Source: Bacteroidales bacterium
GTDB taxonomy: Bacteria > Bacteroidota > Bacteroidia > Bacteroidales > GWA2-32-17
NCBI GenBank assembly: GCA_013314715.1
Contig: JABUFC010000003.1
Span: 1-64,000, forward strand
Length of the DNA stretch: 64,000 nt
Direction: 5' to 3'
Shown: in pieces, positions 18,773 to 26,901 of the stretch
Position numbering within the stretch: position 1 is the first letter of the stretch
How the letters are laid out: every line of letters begins with the position of its first letter
Translations under genes and position numbers: made by a program
The notes under the pieces: model-generated
What the model saw: the letters and a program-made list of their open reading frames with translations, nothing else
Databases searched by the model: none
What the model was told of the DNA's origin: nothing

Positions 18773-19120
18773 ATGAACAAAATAGAAGAATTTAGAACCT
18801 TTAGAAAACGTATGAATGAGCGGATATTGGCTGCTGATAATAAAGTTATAAAAAGAATTTACAGTATAGATACACTTACATACGAAGATGGAGCATTGAA
18901 CAAAAAAACAAAAGAAATGCTTGGATTGGTTAGTTCTTTAGTTTTACGTTGCGATGATTGCGTAAAGTATCATTTAGAGCGTTGTTTCGAGCTTGGAGTT
19001 AGCGATGATGAGCTTTTTGAAGTTTTTGCTGTAGGAAATGTAGTAGGCGGTACCATTGTAATTCCTCATATGCGTAGAGCAGTCGAGTATTGGGATGAAC
19101 TTAAAAATAATCAAAAATAA
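18773..19120 (+). CDS. Carboxymuconolactone decarboxylase / AhpD-like family protein
   Basis: A 115-residue single-domain protein with the CMD/AhpD fold. The redox motif is C-x2-C followed by H three residues on ('RCDDCVKYHLERCFELGVSD', about residues 61-80), the AhpD-type CxxCxxxH signature. The C-terminal 'GNVVGGTIVIPHMRRA' helix is also typical. Related proteins act as peroxidase-coupled thiol reductants, though the substrate of this subfamily is not settled. It probably shares the miaB transcript (11-base gap). No peroxiredoxin partner is adjacent. Confidence 0.88.
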   Translation: MNKIEEFRTFRKRMNERILAADNKVIKRIYSIDTLTYEDGALNKKTKEMLGLVSSLVLRCDDCVKYHLERCFELGVSDDELFEVFAVGNVVGGTIVIPHMRRAVEYWDELKNNQK

Positions 19121-19194
19121 TTTAAGAAAATGTTCAAAAATTGAAAAAAAAATATCTATATTTAACCCAATGTTTAACCTAAAAAAGTTTATTT

Positions 19195-22086
19195 ATGATT
19201 AAAAAATTTAAGTTTTTAATGTTGTTATTGGCTTCGATGCTAATATTTGGCATTCAAGCATTTTGGGCTCAAACCATCGATCGTTATGCTTTAGATGGAG
19301 CTCTTTATTTTAAATTTAAAGACAATGTTCCAATGAATTTTTCGGTTAAAGCCGGTAAGGTATTGCCCGAAAACATTTCATTTTTGAGCGAACTAAAAGA
19401 CAAATACGGAATTATTTCCGTCCGCAACACCTTTTGGCAGACTACCGATCCTAAACTTCATCGAATTTTTAAAGTACAATTCGAGAAAAAAGAAATGGTA
19501 GAGCAATTTATTCGCGATTTGGCTTCACAACCAGAAGTAGAATATGCCGAAAAAGCACCTTATTTTCCTATTCGTTTTACTCCAAACGATTATGGAACTA
19601 ATGCGGGTAATAATTGGCATTTAACCAAGATTAGTGCACAACAAGCATGGGACATTACTCATGGAAGTGCAACTGTTAAAGTTGCTGTTGTTGATAATGC
19701 TATAGATATTAACCATCCCGATATTGCTCCCAAAGTAGATCAAGCTATAGACTTGGGCGATGGCGACAATGATCCTACGCCTCCCAGTACATCTGATATG
19801 GTTTGGTCGCATGGTACTCATACATCTGGACTTGCAGTTGCTGCAACCAATAATGGTGTTGGTATTTCTTCAATTGGCTTCGATTGTAAATTAATAGCTA
19901 TTAAGGCAGGAGCCGATGCCGATGGTGGTCAAGGTATATCGGCTATGTTCGAAGGTATTACTTGGGCTGCCGACCATGACGCTGATATCATTAGCATGTC
20001 GTTTGGCGGACCTTCGTTTTTTCAAACCATGCAAATGATAATCGATTATGCATATAACAAAGGTTGTGTTTTAGTAGCTGCTGCTGGCAATAATGGTGAT
20101 GGAGCTGAAGATCCCAATAATGTTAATTATGTTGGATATCCTGCTGCATGTAATCATGTAATAGCTGTTGGTGCCACCAATGGTAATGATAAGGCAGCCT
20201 CTTTTTCTGAATATGGAACATGGATTGACGTGATGGCACCAGGTGGTTATCAAAATGATGGTGGATTTTTGGATATCCTTTTAAATAATAGCGTTTATAG
20301 TACATTTGCTGGTAATAGTTATGGCAAAATGCAAGGAACCTCTATGGCTTGTCCTATTGCAGCTGGATTATGTGCTCTTATGAAATCGGTCGATCCTAAT
20401 ATTTCTGTTGACAGATTAACTTATTTCTTAAAAGCTTCGTGCGATAATATTGAATCATTACAAGATGCCAATCATCAAGGCATGGTAGGAGCCGGACGTA
20501 TCAATGCTTTTAAAGCTGTTAAAATGGTACAAGATAGCATGCAATCGGTATATGCCAACTTTACTTGTTCTGGTAATTTTATCAATGCGGGTGGATATGT
20601 TAATTTTACCGATCAATCTGTTGGTAATATCACTTCTTGGAATTGGCAATTCCCTGGTGGTAACCCTTCATCGTCCACTCAACAAAATCCTCAAAACATT
20701 GTTTACAATACTCCAGGTACATATGCTGTAACTTTAGCCGTATCGGATGGTACAAATAGCAGTACAGAAACAAAAACCGCTTATATTACAGTACAAGAAC
20801 CTGCTAATACTGCATGGATTGAACAAGCTAGTGGCTTTACAACTATGTACAGAGGGGTATATCATATTTCTATTGTTAACGATACTATTGCATGGGCTAC
20901 TGCTGTTGATGGAACTAATGGTTCACCAGTAAATGAATTTACTAAAACACTTAATGGCGGTAATCTTTGGACACCAGGAACTATTACTGTAAATGGTGCA
21001 TTGGCTCCAGCAAATATATCTGCTGTAAGTGCTACTAAGGCTTGGGTTGCAGAATATCCTACCAGTGGAGTCGGTGGTAAAGTTTATGCTACTTCTGATG
21101 GAGGGGCTACATGGGTAAACCAAAATAACGCATCTATGTTTACTAATTCAGCAAGCTTCTTAAATATTGTTCATTTCTTTAATGAAAACGATGGTTTTTG
21201 TATGGGCGATCCCATTAGCGGTAAGTTTGAAATTTATTATACTCACGATGGTGGTGCCACATGGACGGCTGTTGCTAGTGCTAATAATCCTGCTGCTCAA
21301 AGTGGTGAAATGGGATGGACTGGAGTTTACGATGCATACAATAATATTGCATGGTTTGGAACGAATAAAGGACGTATTTTTAAAACTACCGATAAAGGAG
21401 AAACATGGACTGTATTAACTCCTGGATTAACTGATATTCAAAAGGTAACTTTCAATAATGAAATGAATGGTATTGCTCAACAAATAGTTTACAATACTTC
21501 TACAGGGGCAATTACTTCCTTAACTATGAAGAAAACAACAGATGGTGGTGCAACATGGAGTAGCGTTACTCCTGGTGCTAATTTCTGGAAATCTGATATT
21601 TGTGCAGTTCCCGATATGCCAGGTAAATATTATTCTGTTGGTACCGATGGTGCTGCTTCTGGTTCTGCAAAATACGGAAGTTCATATTCGTTAGACTTTG
21701 GAGCAACTTGGACACCAATTGATACTGGCGTTCAATATATTTGTGTAGAATTTTTGAACGATCAAACCGGATGGGCTGGTGGCTTTAGCACCAATGCAAC
21801 TACGAGTGGTGTTTTTAAATGGGACGCTCAAACTTCGGTTCAATCTATTCAGCAATTGGTAAATATTAGCATTTATCCTAATCCTGCTTCTGAATATTTA
21901 AATGTTGAGTCAACTGAAAATATTCGTTCTATTCAAGTTATCAATCAACTGGGACAAGAAATAATGAGTCAAAATGTGGATAGTTTTAAATCGACACTTT
22001 TATTACAACAAATGAATAAAGGTTTGTATTTATTAAAAGTTAATACCGACAAAGGTTCAAATATTTATAAGTTTATAGTAAAATAG
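19195..22086 (+). CDS. Secreted S8 (subtilisin-like) protease with PKD domain, BNR-like repeats and T9SS tail
   Basis: A 963-residue protein. Signal peptide ending FWAQ; prodomain-like segment (about 30-130); catalytic domain with Asp in 'VAVVDNAIDINHPD' (about residue 166), His in 'SHGTHTSG' (H206) and Ser in 'GTSMACPIAAG' (S383), so the triad is intact. A PKD domain follows (about 455-540, 'WNWQFPGGNPSSS'). Then come at least four Ycf48/BNR-like units with 'GGATWV', 'GGATWT', 'KGETWT', 'GGATWS' (about 560-880), and a type A sorting tail 'ISIYPNPASEYLNVES...KGLYLLKV'. Predicted cell-surface or released protease exported by T9SS. Single gene ending in a shared terminator. Confidence 0.95.
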   Translation: MIKKFKFLMLLLASMLIFGIQAFWAQTIDRYALDGALYFKFKDNVPMNFSVKAGKVLPENISFLSELKDKYGIISVRNTFWQTTDPKLHRIFKVQFEKKEMVEQFIRDLASQPEVEYAEKAPYFPIRFTPNDYGTNAGNNWHLTKISAQQAWDITHGSATVKVAVVDNAIDINHPDIAPKVDQAIDLGDGDNDPTPPSTSDMVWSHGTHTSGLAVAATNNGVGISSIGFDCKLIAIKAGADADGGQGISAMFEGITWAADHDADIISMSFGGPSFFQTMQMIIDYAYNKGCVLVAAAGNNGDGAEDPNNVNYVGYPAACNHVIAVGATNGNDKAASFSEYGTWIDVMAPGGYQNDGGFLDILLNNSVYSTFAGNSYGKMQGTSMACPIAAGLCALMKSVDPNISVDRLTYFLKASCDNIESLQDANHQGMVGAGRINAFKAVKMVQDSMQSVYANFTCSGNFINAGGYVNFTDQSVGNITSWNWQFPGGNPSSSTQQNPQNIVYNTPGTYAVTLAVSDGTNSSTETKTAYITVQEPANTAWIEQASGFTTMYRGVYHISIVNDTIAWATAVDGTNGSPVNEFTKTLNGGNLWTPGTITVNGALAPANISAVSATKAWVAEYPTSGVGGKVYATSDGGATWVNQNNASMFTNSASFLNIVHFFNENDGFCMGDPISGKFEIYYTHDGGATWTAVASANNPAAQSGEMGWTGVYDAYNNIAWFGTNKGRIFKTTDKGETWTVLTPGLTDIQKVTFNNEMNGIAQQIVYNTSTGAITSLTMKKTTDGGATWSSVTPGANFWKSDICAVPDMPGKYYSVGTDGAASGSAKYGSSYSLDFGATWTPIDTGVQYICVEFLNDQTGWAGGFSTNATTSGVFKWDAQTSVQSIQQLVNISIYPNPASEYLNVESTENIRSIQVINQLGQEIMSQNVDSFKSTLLLQQMNKGLYLLKVNTDKGSNIYKFIVK

Positions 22087-22101
22087 ATTGATCTTAAAAA
22101 C

Positions 22102-22138
22102 AAAAAAGAGGCTGTCTCAAAAGGGCAGCCTCTTTTTA
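22102..22138. terminator. Bidirectional terminator between the S8 protease and the type B cargo
   Basis: GAGGCTG (22108-22114) pairs perfectly with CAGCCTC (22126-22132), with an A run before and T run after, so it serves both strands. It resembles the hairpin at 55853-55880. Confidence 0.92.
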
Positions 22139-23638
22139 TTATGGAAAATAAACGGTTACGCTTCCAACTTTTTCGCGAATACCACCGTCTAATGATTTAT
22201 ATTTTAAATAATAAGTGTACATGCCCGATGGAGCTTTTTGCCCTCCCGATTTTCCATCCCAACCGATTGCAGGATCTTGAGTGCTAAAAACAACATTGCC
22301 CCAGCGATCAAAAATTTTAAATACAAAACCATCATGATCAACAAAAGCAGTAGATGGTTTAAATACATCGTTTAATTCATCGCCATTTGGACTAAATGTG
22401 TTGGCTATAAAAACTCGAGGAAATTGGTACGCACAGGCAATATTCGATTTGGAATGCCCTCTTATACCGTATGGATTCGATGTGCCTTCGATGTATTCAA
22501 TATAGTAACAAAATTTATTATTGGTAGTTGGGTTTTGCATTACAATATTTGTTAAGTCGTCAAGATAGGAAGTATTTCCGACTGTTTGAGCGTAAATCAA
22601 ATTTGAATTATTATCGGTGAGTCTGTAAATATAAACAGAATCGATATTCCCTAACCATGCTTGGTAATGATTCCATTGGAGTAAGTTTTGTACTTCTTCA
22701 TTTCCTTGAGCAGTTAAAACAATATTACTAGCTATATTCGATTCTAAACGAATATTATTGCATTGATCGAATGAAACTAGTTTGTAATAATAATTATGTT
22801 CTGGATTAGCAGTCGGATCGGTATATTCAAAATGAGCTTTACCACATAAATTAAAGGAGGTTATAGAACTATAATTAATGCCATCGGTTGATCGCCACAA
22901 TTGATACCGGCATATGGTTGCATTAGTGTCGAGCGTAAAACTTACTTTAATTGAATTATTTTCAACCGTTGCAAAATCGGCATTTATAAATGATGGCAAA
23001 TTAGGTAAGTTTGTAAAGAAGCAAGTTTTATTGGACGATGATGTTTTATAGTCATTGCTAATAGCACGTATAATGTAACAATAAGAGGTATTGTCTTGCA
23101 CGTCCATATGGTAATATTGATTAGTACTACCATTGACGGTAGCTAATAATTGCCAGTTGCCGAAATCTTGGCTTACAAATATTTGATACTCTTTGACACC
23201 TTCGGTCCAATTAATATAACGGTTCCAGTTTAAACGTATAGCAAAATGGCAATTGATGCTATCTTGATAAGGGAAGACATAAATTGAATTATGATAAGCA
23301 TTGGCAGGAGTCATAGGGCTATAATTACCCGCATGGTCGTATGATGCAATGCGATATAATTCGGGGTGAAAATTACCAGCAGCAGTATTGTCAATATAAG
23401 ATGTTGCTGGAGCAGGAACATTGGCAATAATTTGCCATAAAGCATTTACCGAACGATATATTATATATCCCGCTACATCGGGAGAGTCGCATGGAAACCA
23501 TGAAACAATAATACTTCCGGTATTTATATCGTAAACACTTACGCTGTCAATTTTGGGTATATCAGGTGGAATAGTGTCTTGTGCATTGATTTTGAATGCA
23601 AAACTAAGCATGAATATTATTAAAAAACTCCCTCTCAT
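22139..23638 (-). CDS. T9SS type B (gliding motility-associated C-terminal) surface protein
   Basis: About 499 residues from the ATG at 23638; the upstream TTG would overlap the preceding gene. Signal peptide ending FKINAQ. Several fibronectin III-like modules follow with 'IYRSVNALWQIIANVPAPAT' and 'YQLWRSTDGINYSSITSF' strands (about 40-400). The C-terminal 90 residues are the CHU_C/type B sorting domain: 'NTFSPNGDELNDVFKP', 'FKIFDRWGNVVFST', 'GWDGKSGGQKAPSGMYTYYL'. It is the last gene of a four-gene minus-strand operon, one base after the inactive M16 subunit. Function probably adhesive or structural. Confidence 0.93.
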   Translation of the reverse strand: MRGSFLIIFMLSFAFKINAQDTIPPDIPKIDSVSVYDINTGSIIVSWFPCDSPDVAGYIIYRSVNALWQIIANVPAPATSYIDNTAAGNFHPELYRIASYDHAGNYSPMTPANAYHNSIYVFPYQDSINCHFAIRLNWNRYINWTEGVKEYQIFVSQDFGNWQLLATVNGSTNQYYHMDVQDNTSYCYIIRAISNDYKTSSSNKTCFFTNLPNLPSFINADFATVENNSIKVSFTLDTNATICRYQLWRSTDGINYSSITSFNLCGKAHFEYTDPTANPEHNYYYKLVSFDQCNNIRLESNIASNIVLTAQGNEEVQNLLQWNHYQAWLGNIDSVYIYRLTDNNSNLIYAQTVGNTSYLDDLTNIVMQNPTTNNKFCYYIEYIEGTSNPYGIRGHSKSNIACAYQFPRVFIANTFSPNGDELNDVFKPSTAFVDHDGFVFKIFDRWGNVVFSTQDPAIGWDGKSGGQKAPSGMYTYYLKYKSLDGGIREKVGSVTVYFP

Positions 23639-23639
23639 A

Positions 23640-24908
23640 TTAACAGAAATTACCAACTATCACTTCGCTATAACCCTCTTTTAAATAACGTTGAGCTATG
23701 GATAATATTTCTTCTGGACTTATTGTTTTTAAATGATTTAGATATTGTTCAAAATGTTCCATTCCAAGATTTAGGTCGTCTAATGATTTATAGGCTTCCA
23801 TAATATTAAAACACCCGTCGAAAGTACGAAGAAATTCTCCCATTAAGTATGAACGTGCCTGCTCTAATTCTTCATTACTTACTTTTTCGGAACAGAATTG
23901 ATGAATTACTTCATAAATTGCATTAAGTGCATTTTGAGTATGTTTAGAAGCGACTTCGGTTGTAATTACTATGTATCCAGTTTCTTTGAGACTTATTATA
24001 AATGCTCCAATACCATATGTATATCCTCTTCGCTCTCTAAGCTCTTGCATAAGTCTTGAACCAAAATAACCTCCTAAAAGGGTAATAGCAATTTGTAAGG
24101 CATTAAAATCGGGATGATGTTTTGAAATGGTAAGCTTACCTATTCGAATAGCACTTTGAACGGCATTTTCTTTTTTAATAAAAAGTTTTTGTGAAGTGTT
24201 CGGATTAAGTTTTGGTATAAATGGTAAAGTATTGGTAGAATTCGAAAAATAAATACTATTCTCTATGTATTTTAAATGTTCTTCCATTACATCGCCAGAA
24301 ATAAAAATGCGAGCATTATCTTTATGGTATAGACGTCTATAATGTTCATTGAGTTGCTTTGTAGTAATTATATCAAAGTCGTTGAGTTCGTATAAACGCC
24401 CGTAAGGGTGATCGTTGCCGAAAATTAATTGTTTAAAAAATCGGCGTGAAAGTTGGTTTACATTGTTGAGTTCAATTTGAAATTGCTTACGCTTATTGGC
24501 TTTAAGTGTATTGAAATCATTTTCATCAAATTTAGGTGAGCTAATTAGTTCTAATAAAATATCCCAGGCTTTATTGAAATGCTTAGATAGGCATATCATT
24601 GTAAGGTTTGAATAAATAATGCCATTAGAAGGAACTATTTCAGCGCCTAGAAAATCGATCATTTCTGCTATTTCGGTGGCACTATGTTTATGTGTGCTTT
24701 CTATAAGTAACGCATTGGTAAATAATGAAACTAAAGGATTATCGTTATAGGCTTCACCAGCTGAAATTGATAGGTCGAATTTTATAAGAGGTTGACTAGA
24801 TCCGGTTATTATTGAACAGGGAATATTGGCCAATGAGCATCTCTGAACCTGGGGAATAGGTATGTCGATTATTTTTTTTATGTTTGGTATGATAGAACGG
24901 TCTTTCAT
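23640..24908 (-). CDS. M16 peptidase-like protein without zinc motif (non-catalytic partner)
   Basis: A 422-residue M16-fold protein. At the place of the HxxEH motif it reads 'LFTNALLIEST' with no His pair, so it cannot bind zinc in the usual way. The C-terminal half keeps 'YFGSRLMQELRERRGYTYGI', the conserved R/Y substrate-binding motif of inactive M16 subunits. Its ATG overlaps the stop of the active subunit (24905-24908), so it is translationally coupled. This matches bacterial M16B heterodimers in which one subunit gives zinc and the other the R/Y pair. No signal peptide. Very likely partner: the 24905-26149 product. Confidence 0.9.
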   Translation of the reverse strand: MKDRSIIPNIKKIIDIPIPQVQRCSLANIPCSIITGSSQPLIKFDLSISAGEAYNDNPLVSLFTNALLIESTHKHSATEIAEMIDFLGAEIVPSNGIIYSNLTMICLSKHFNKAWDILLELISSPKFDENDFNTLKANKRKQFQIELNNVNQLSRRFFKQLIFGNDHPYGRLYELNDFDIITTKQLNEHYRRLYHKDNARIFISGDVMEEHLKYIENSIYFSNSTNTLPFIPKLNPNTSQKLFIKKENAVQSAIRIGKLTISKHHPDFNALQIAITLLGGYFGSRLMQELRERRGYTYGIGAFIISLKETGYIVITTEVASKHTQNALNAIYEVIHQFCSEKVSNEELEQARSYLMGEFLRTFDGCFNIMEAYKSLDDLNLGMEHFEQYLNHLKTISPEEILSIAQRYLKEGYSEVIVGNFC

Positions 24909-26149
24909 GCTTTTTCTTTTTGATAATATAATACAATCGATTTGTCTATTATCATTTCGCTGTCAAATATGTTAAAAATAGCTTCTAATGAAACATTAGA
25001 ATATTTTTCCATTTCATGATTAATAAGTTCAGCATCGCCAATAAATTCATAAAAAGCGAGATTTTCGGCTCTTGACATTAAATTTACAAGCGACGAATAA
25101 TAATTGGTTTCGTATTTATTTTTGACTTTTGATAATTCGTATTGATTAATAGAATTCCTAGTTTTTTTTATTACTTTCCAGATGGCTGCTTCTGCTTGCT
25201 CGAGCGTGTAGTGGTCGTGAATTTTACCTTCAATAATAATAAATCCCTGATCTAACGATCCTGAAATATAACAAGTGATGTCTTGAAAGATATTTTCTTT
25301 AACAACAAGTTCTTGATAAAGCCTCGACGATTTGCCATTGCCTAAAATATCTGAAATCATATCGAATGCGTAATAATGAGGATCTTGGCGGTTCGTCATT
25401 AAAAATGCTATGTATATGGCAGAAGCAGGCACGTCGCGTTTTACTTGCAAAAAAGTTCGACTTTTTTTAAATGGTTCTTTGGGTAAACTTAACGGCTGAA
25501 TGTATTGTTTTGGAATATCTTCAAACCATTTTACAACCATTTTTTTTACATTATCTACATCAAAATTTCCAGCAATAGAAAGAATGGCATTATTGGGGGC
25601 GTACCATTTTTGGTAAAACTTTTTAACCTCGTCTAAGGTTGCTTGTTCAATATGAGAAGGATCTTTGCCAATAGTTGGCCATTGATACGGATGTTGGGTG
25701 TAAATTAGGGGACGCAAAAGCAATGATGTATCACCATATGGTTTGTTTAAATATCGTTGTTTAAATTCTTCAACAACAACTTTACGTTGTGTCGAAAGTG
25801 ATTTTTCGTTGATATTAAGCAGAAACATACGATCGGCTTCAAGCCAAAGAGCGGTTTCAATATTTGTGGCTGGTAGATTAATATAATAATTTGTAAAATC
25901 GGTATTAGTAAAAGCATTATTTTCGCCACTTGCTTGTTCTACAATACTATCGTATTCGGGAGCATTTTGTGAGCCGCTAAACATTAAATGTTCAAATAAA
26001 TGAGCAAAGCCTGTGCGTTGAGGGTTTTCATTGCGTGAGCCAACTTTATATAGAATATTTACAACAGCCAGTGGAGTGTTTTTATCTTGATGCAAAAGAA
26101 CGGTTAATCCATTAGTTAAAAGTAAACGTTCAAAAATAATTTTACTCAT
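24905..26149 (-). CDS. M16 family zinc metallopeptidase, catalytic subunit
   Basis: A 414-residue M16B-type protein with the inverted zinc motif HLFEH in 'TGFAHLFEHLMFSGSQ' (about residues 43-57) and the downstream 'STQRKVVVEEFKQRY' carrying the third zinc-ligand Glu. The C-terminal half lacks the R/Y motif found in its downstream partner. It starts 3 bases after the unknown gene 26153-26788 and overlaps the inactive subunit by 4 bases, so the three are one operon. No signal peptide, so cytoplasmic unless exported by another route. Confidence 0.93.
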   Translation of the reverse strand: MSKIIFERLLLTNGLTVLLHQDKNTPLAVVNILYKVGSRNENPQRTGFAHLFEHLMFSGSQNAPEYDSIVEQASGENNAFTNTDFTNYYINLPATNIETALWLEADRMFLLNINEKSLSTQRKVVVEEFKQRYLNKPYGDTSLLLRPLIYTQHPYQWPTIGKDPSHIEQATLDEVKKFYQKWYAPNNAILSIAGNFDVDNVKKMVVKWFEDIPKQYIQPLSLPKEPFKKSRTFLQVKRDVPASAIYIAFLMTNRQDPHYYAFDMISDILGNGKSSRLYQELVVKENIFQDITCYISGSLDQGFIIIEGKIHDHYTLEQAEAAIWKVIKKTRNSINQYELSKVKNKYETNYYSSLVNLMSRAENLAFYEFIGDAELINHEMEKYSNVSLEAIFNIFDSEMIIDKSIVLYYQKEKA

Positions 26150-26152
26150 AGT

Positions 26153-26788
26153 TTATTTAACAACCTGATTGATGATAATAGCACTAGCAACTCCTAATCC
26201 TAAACCAATAAGTCCGCCTTTAATGGTATTGTTAATCCGTTTTTGAGTTGCTACCTCGCGATATCCTGCAATAAAATAATTGTCGTCTTTATGTTCAGGA
26301 TATTTTTCGATTACTTTTTTTTCTTTGTAATTAAACAATCCGACAATAGTAGAATTGGCTGCTGGTACAAGCGGAGCAAAAAAAACATTCAATCCGAGTA
26401 ATGAAGGTACTGCATATATTGAACCTGTTCCTGTAATAATACCCGAAACGGTTGAAAATGGTGAATGATAGTTTTCATGAGCTATAAATTCACCTCTGAT
26501 AAAACTGCGCATTTGTTCGACAGTAAAATACGTTTTGCCAATTGTAGTTGATTCGAAAAAAACTTTTTCTTTATTTTTTGAGTCAACGATTGAAAATACA
26601 TATTCTAAACCAATTTGTTTTTTCTTATTTCGTTTGTTTATGTATGTTAAAATACCATCTTCAACATTAATGGTATATTGTGAACTTATTAATCGTTCAC
26701 CGCTAAGAAACCAAATGGTGTCTTCTTGTGCATAAGAGGTTAAATTGTATAACCACACAAAAAAAGTTAATAAAACAAATAGTTTCAT
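26153..26788 (-). CDS. Unknown secreted or envelope protein
   Basis: About 211 residues from the ATG at 26788, which gives a standard signal peptide ending TSYAQ; an earlier in-frame ATG at 26809 adds seven residues. After the signal a small beta-rich domain starts 'DTIWFLSGERLISSQ'. Then two glycine-rich hydrophobic segments: 'GIITGTGSIYAVPSLLG' (about 110-140) and a C-terminal 'GGLIGLGLGVASAIII' (about 190-207), so membrane association is likely. I do not recognise the family. It is the first gene of the M16-pair/type B cargo operon, divergent from gcvP. Confidence 0.7.
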   Translation of the reverse strand: MKLFVLLTFFVWLYNLTSYAQEDTIWFLSGERLISSQYTINVEDGILTYINKRNKKKQIGLEYVFSIVDSKNKEKVFFESTTIGKTYFTVEQMRSFIRGEFIAHENYHSPFSTVSGIITGTGSIYAVPSLLGLNVFFAPLVPAANSTIVGLFNYKEKKVIEKYPEHKDDNYFIAGYREVATQKRINNTIKGGLIGLGLGVASAIIINQVVK

Positions 26789-26851
26789 ATAAATAATATT
26801 AAAATTCATTTTTACTGAGTTAGAGTTAGGAAATTTTTTATATATATTTTA

Positions 26852-26859
26852 TACCTTTA
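26852..26859 (+). promoter_or_regulatory. Possible -7 element of gcvP
   Basis: TACCTTTA, one mismatch from TAnnTTTG, 42 bases before the ATG, with TTAG at 26826-26829 at about the right distance. I see no glycine riboswitch structure in the short leader. Confidence 0.35.
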
Positions 26860-26901
26860 CCGCATAAAATAATTTGTAAAACTAATAATTTTTTATAAAA
26901 T

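Noticed and set aside
20504-21418. Several hydrophobic frames in the S8 protease region
   Set aside because: Out-of-frame readings of the Thr/Ser/Gly-rich PKD and BNR-like repeats.
23639-23656. TTG start extending the type B cargo into the M16 gene
   Set aside because: The ATG at 23638 gives a proper signal peptide and no overlap.
26880-26901. Possible glycine riboswitch upstream of gcvP
   Set aside because: The leader between the possible promoter and the ATG is under 45 bases and shows no aptamer-like structure.
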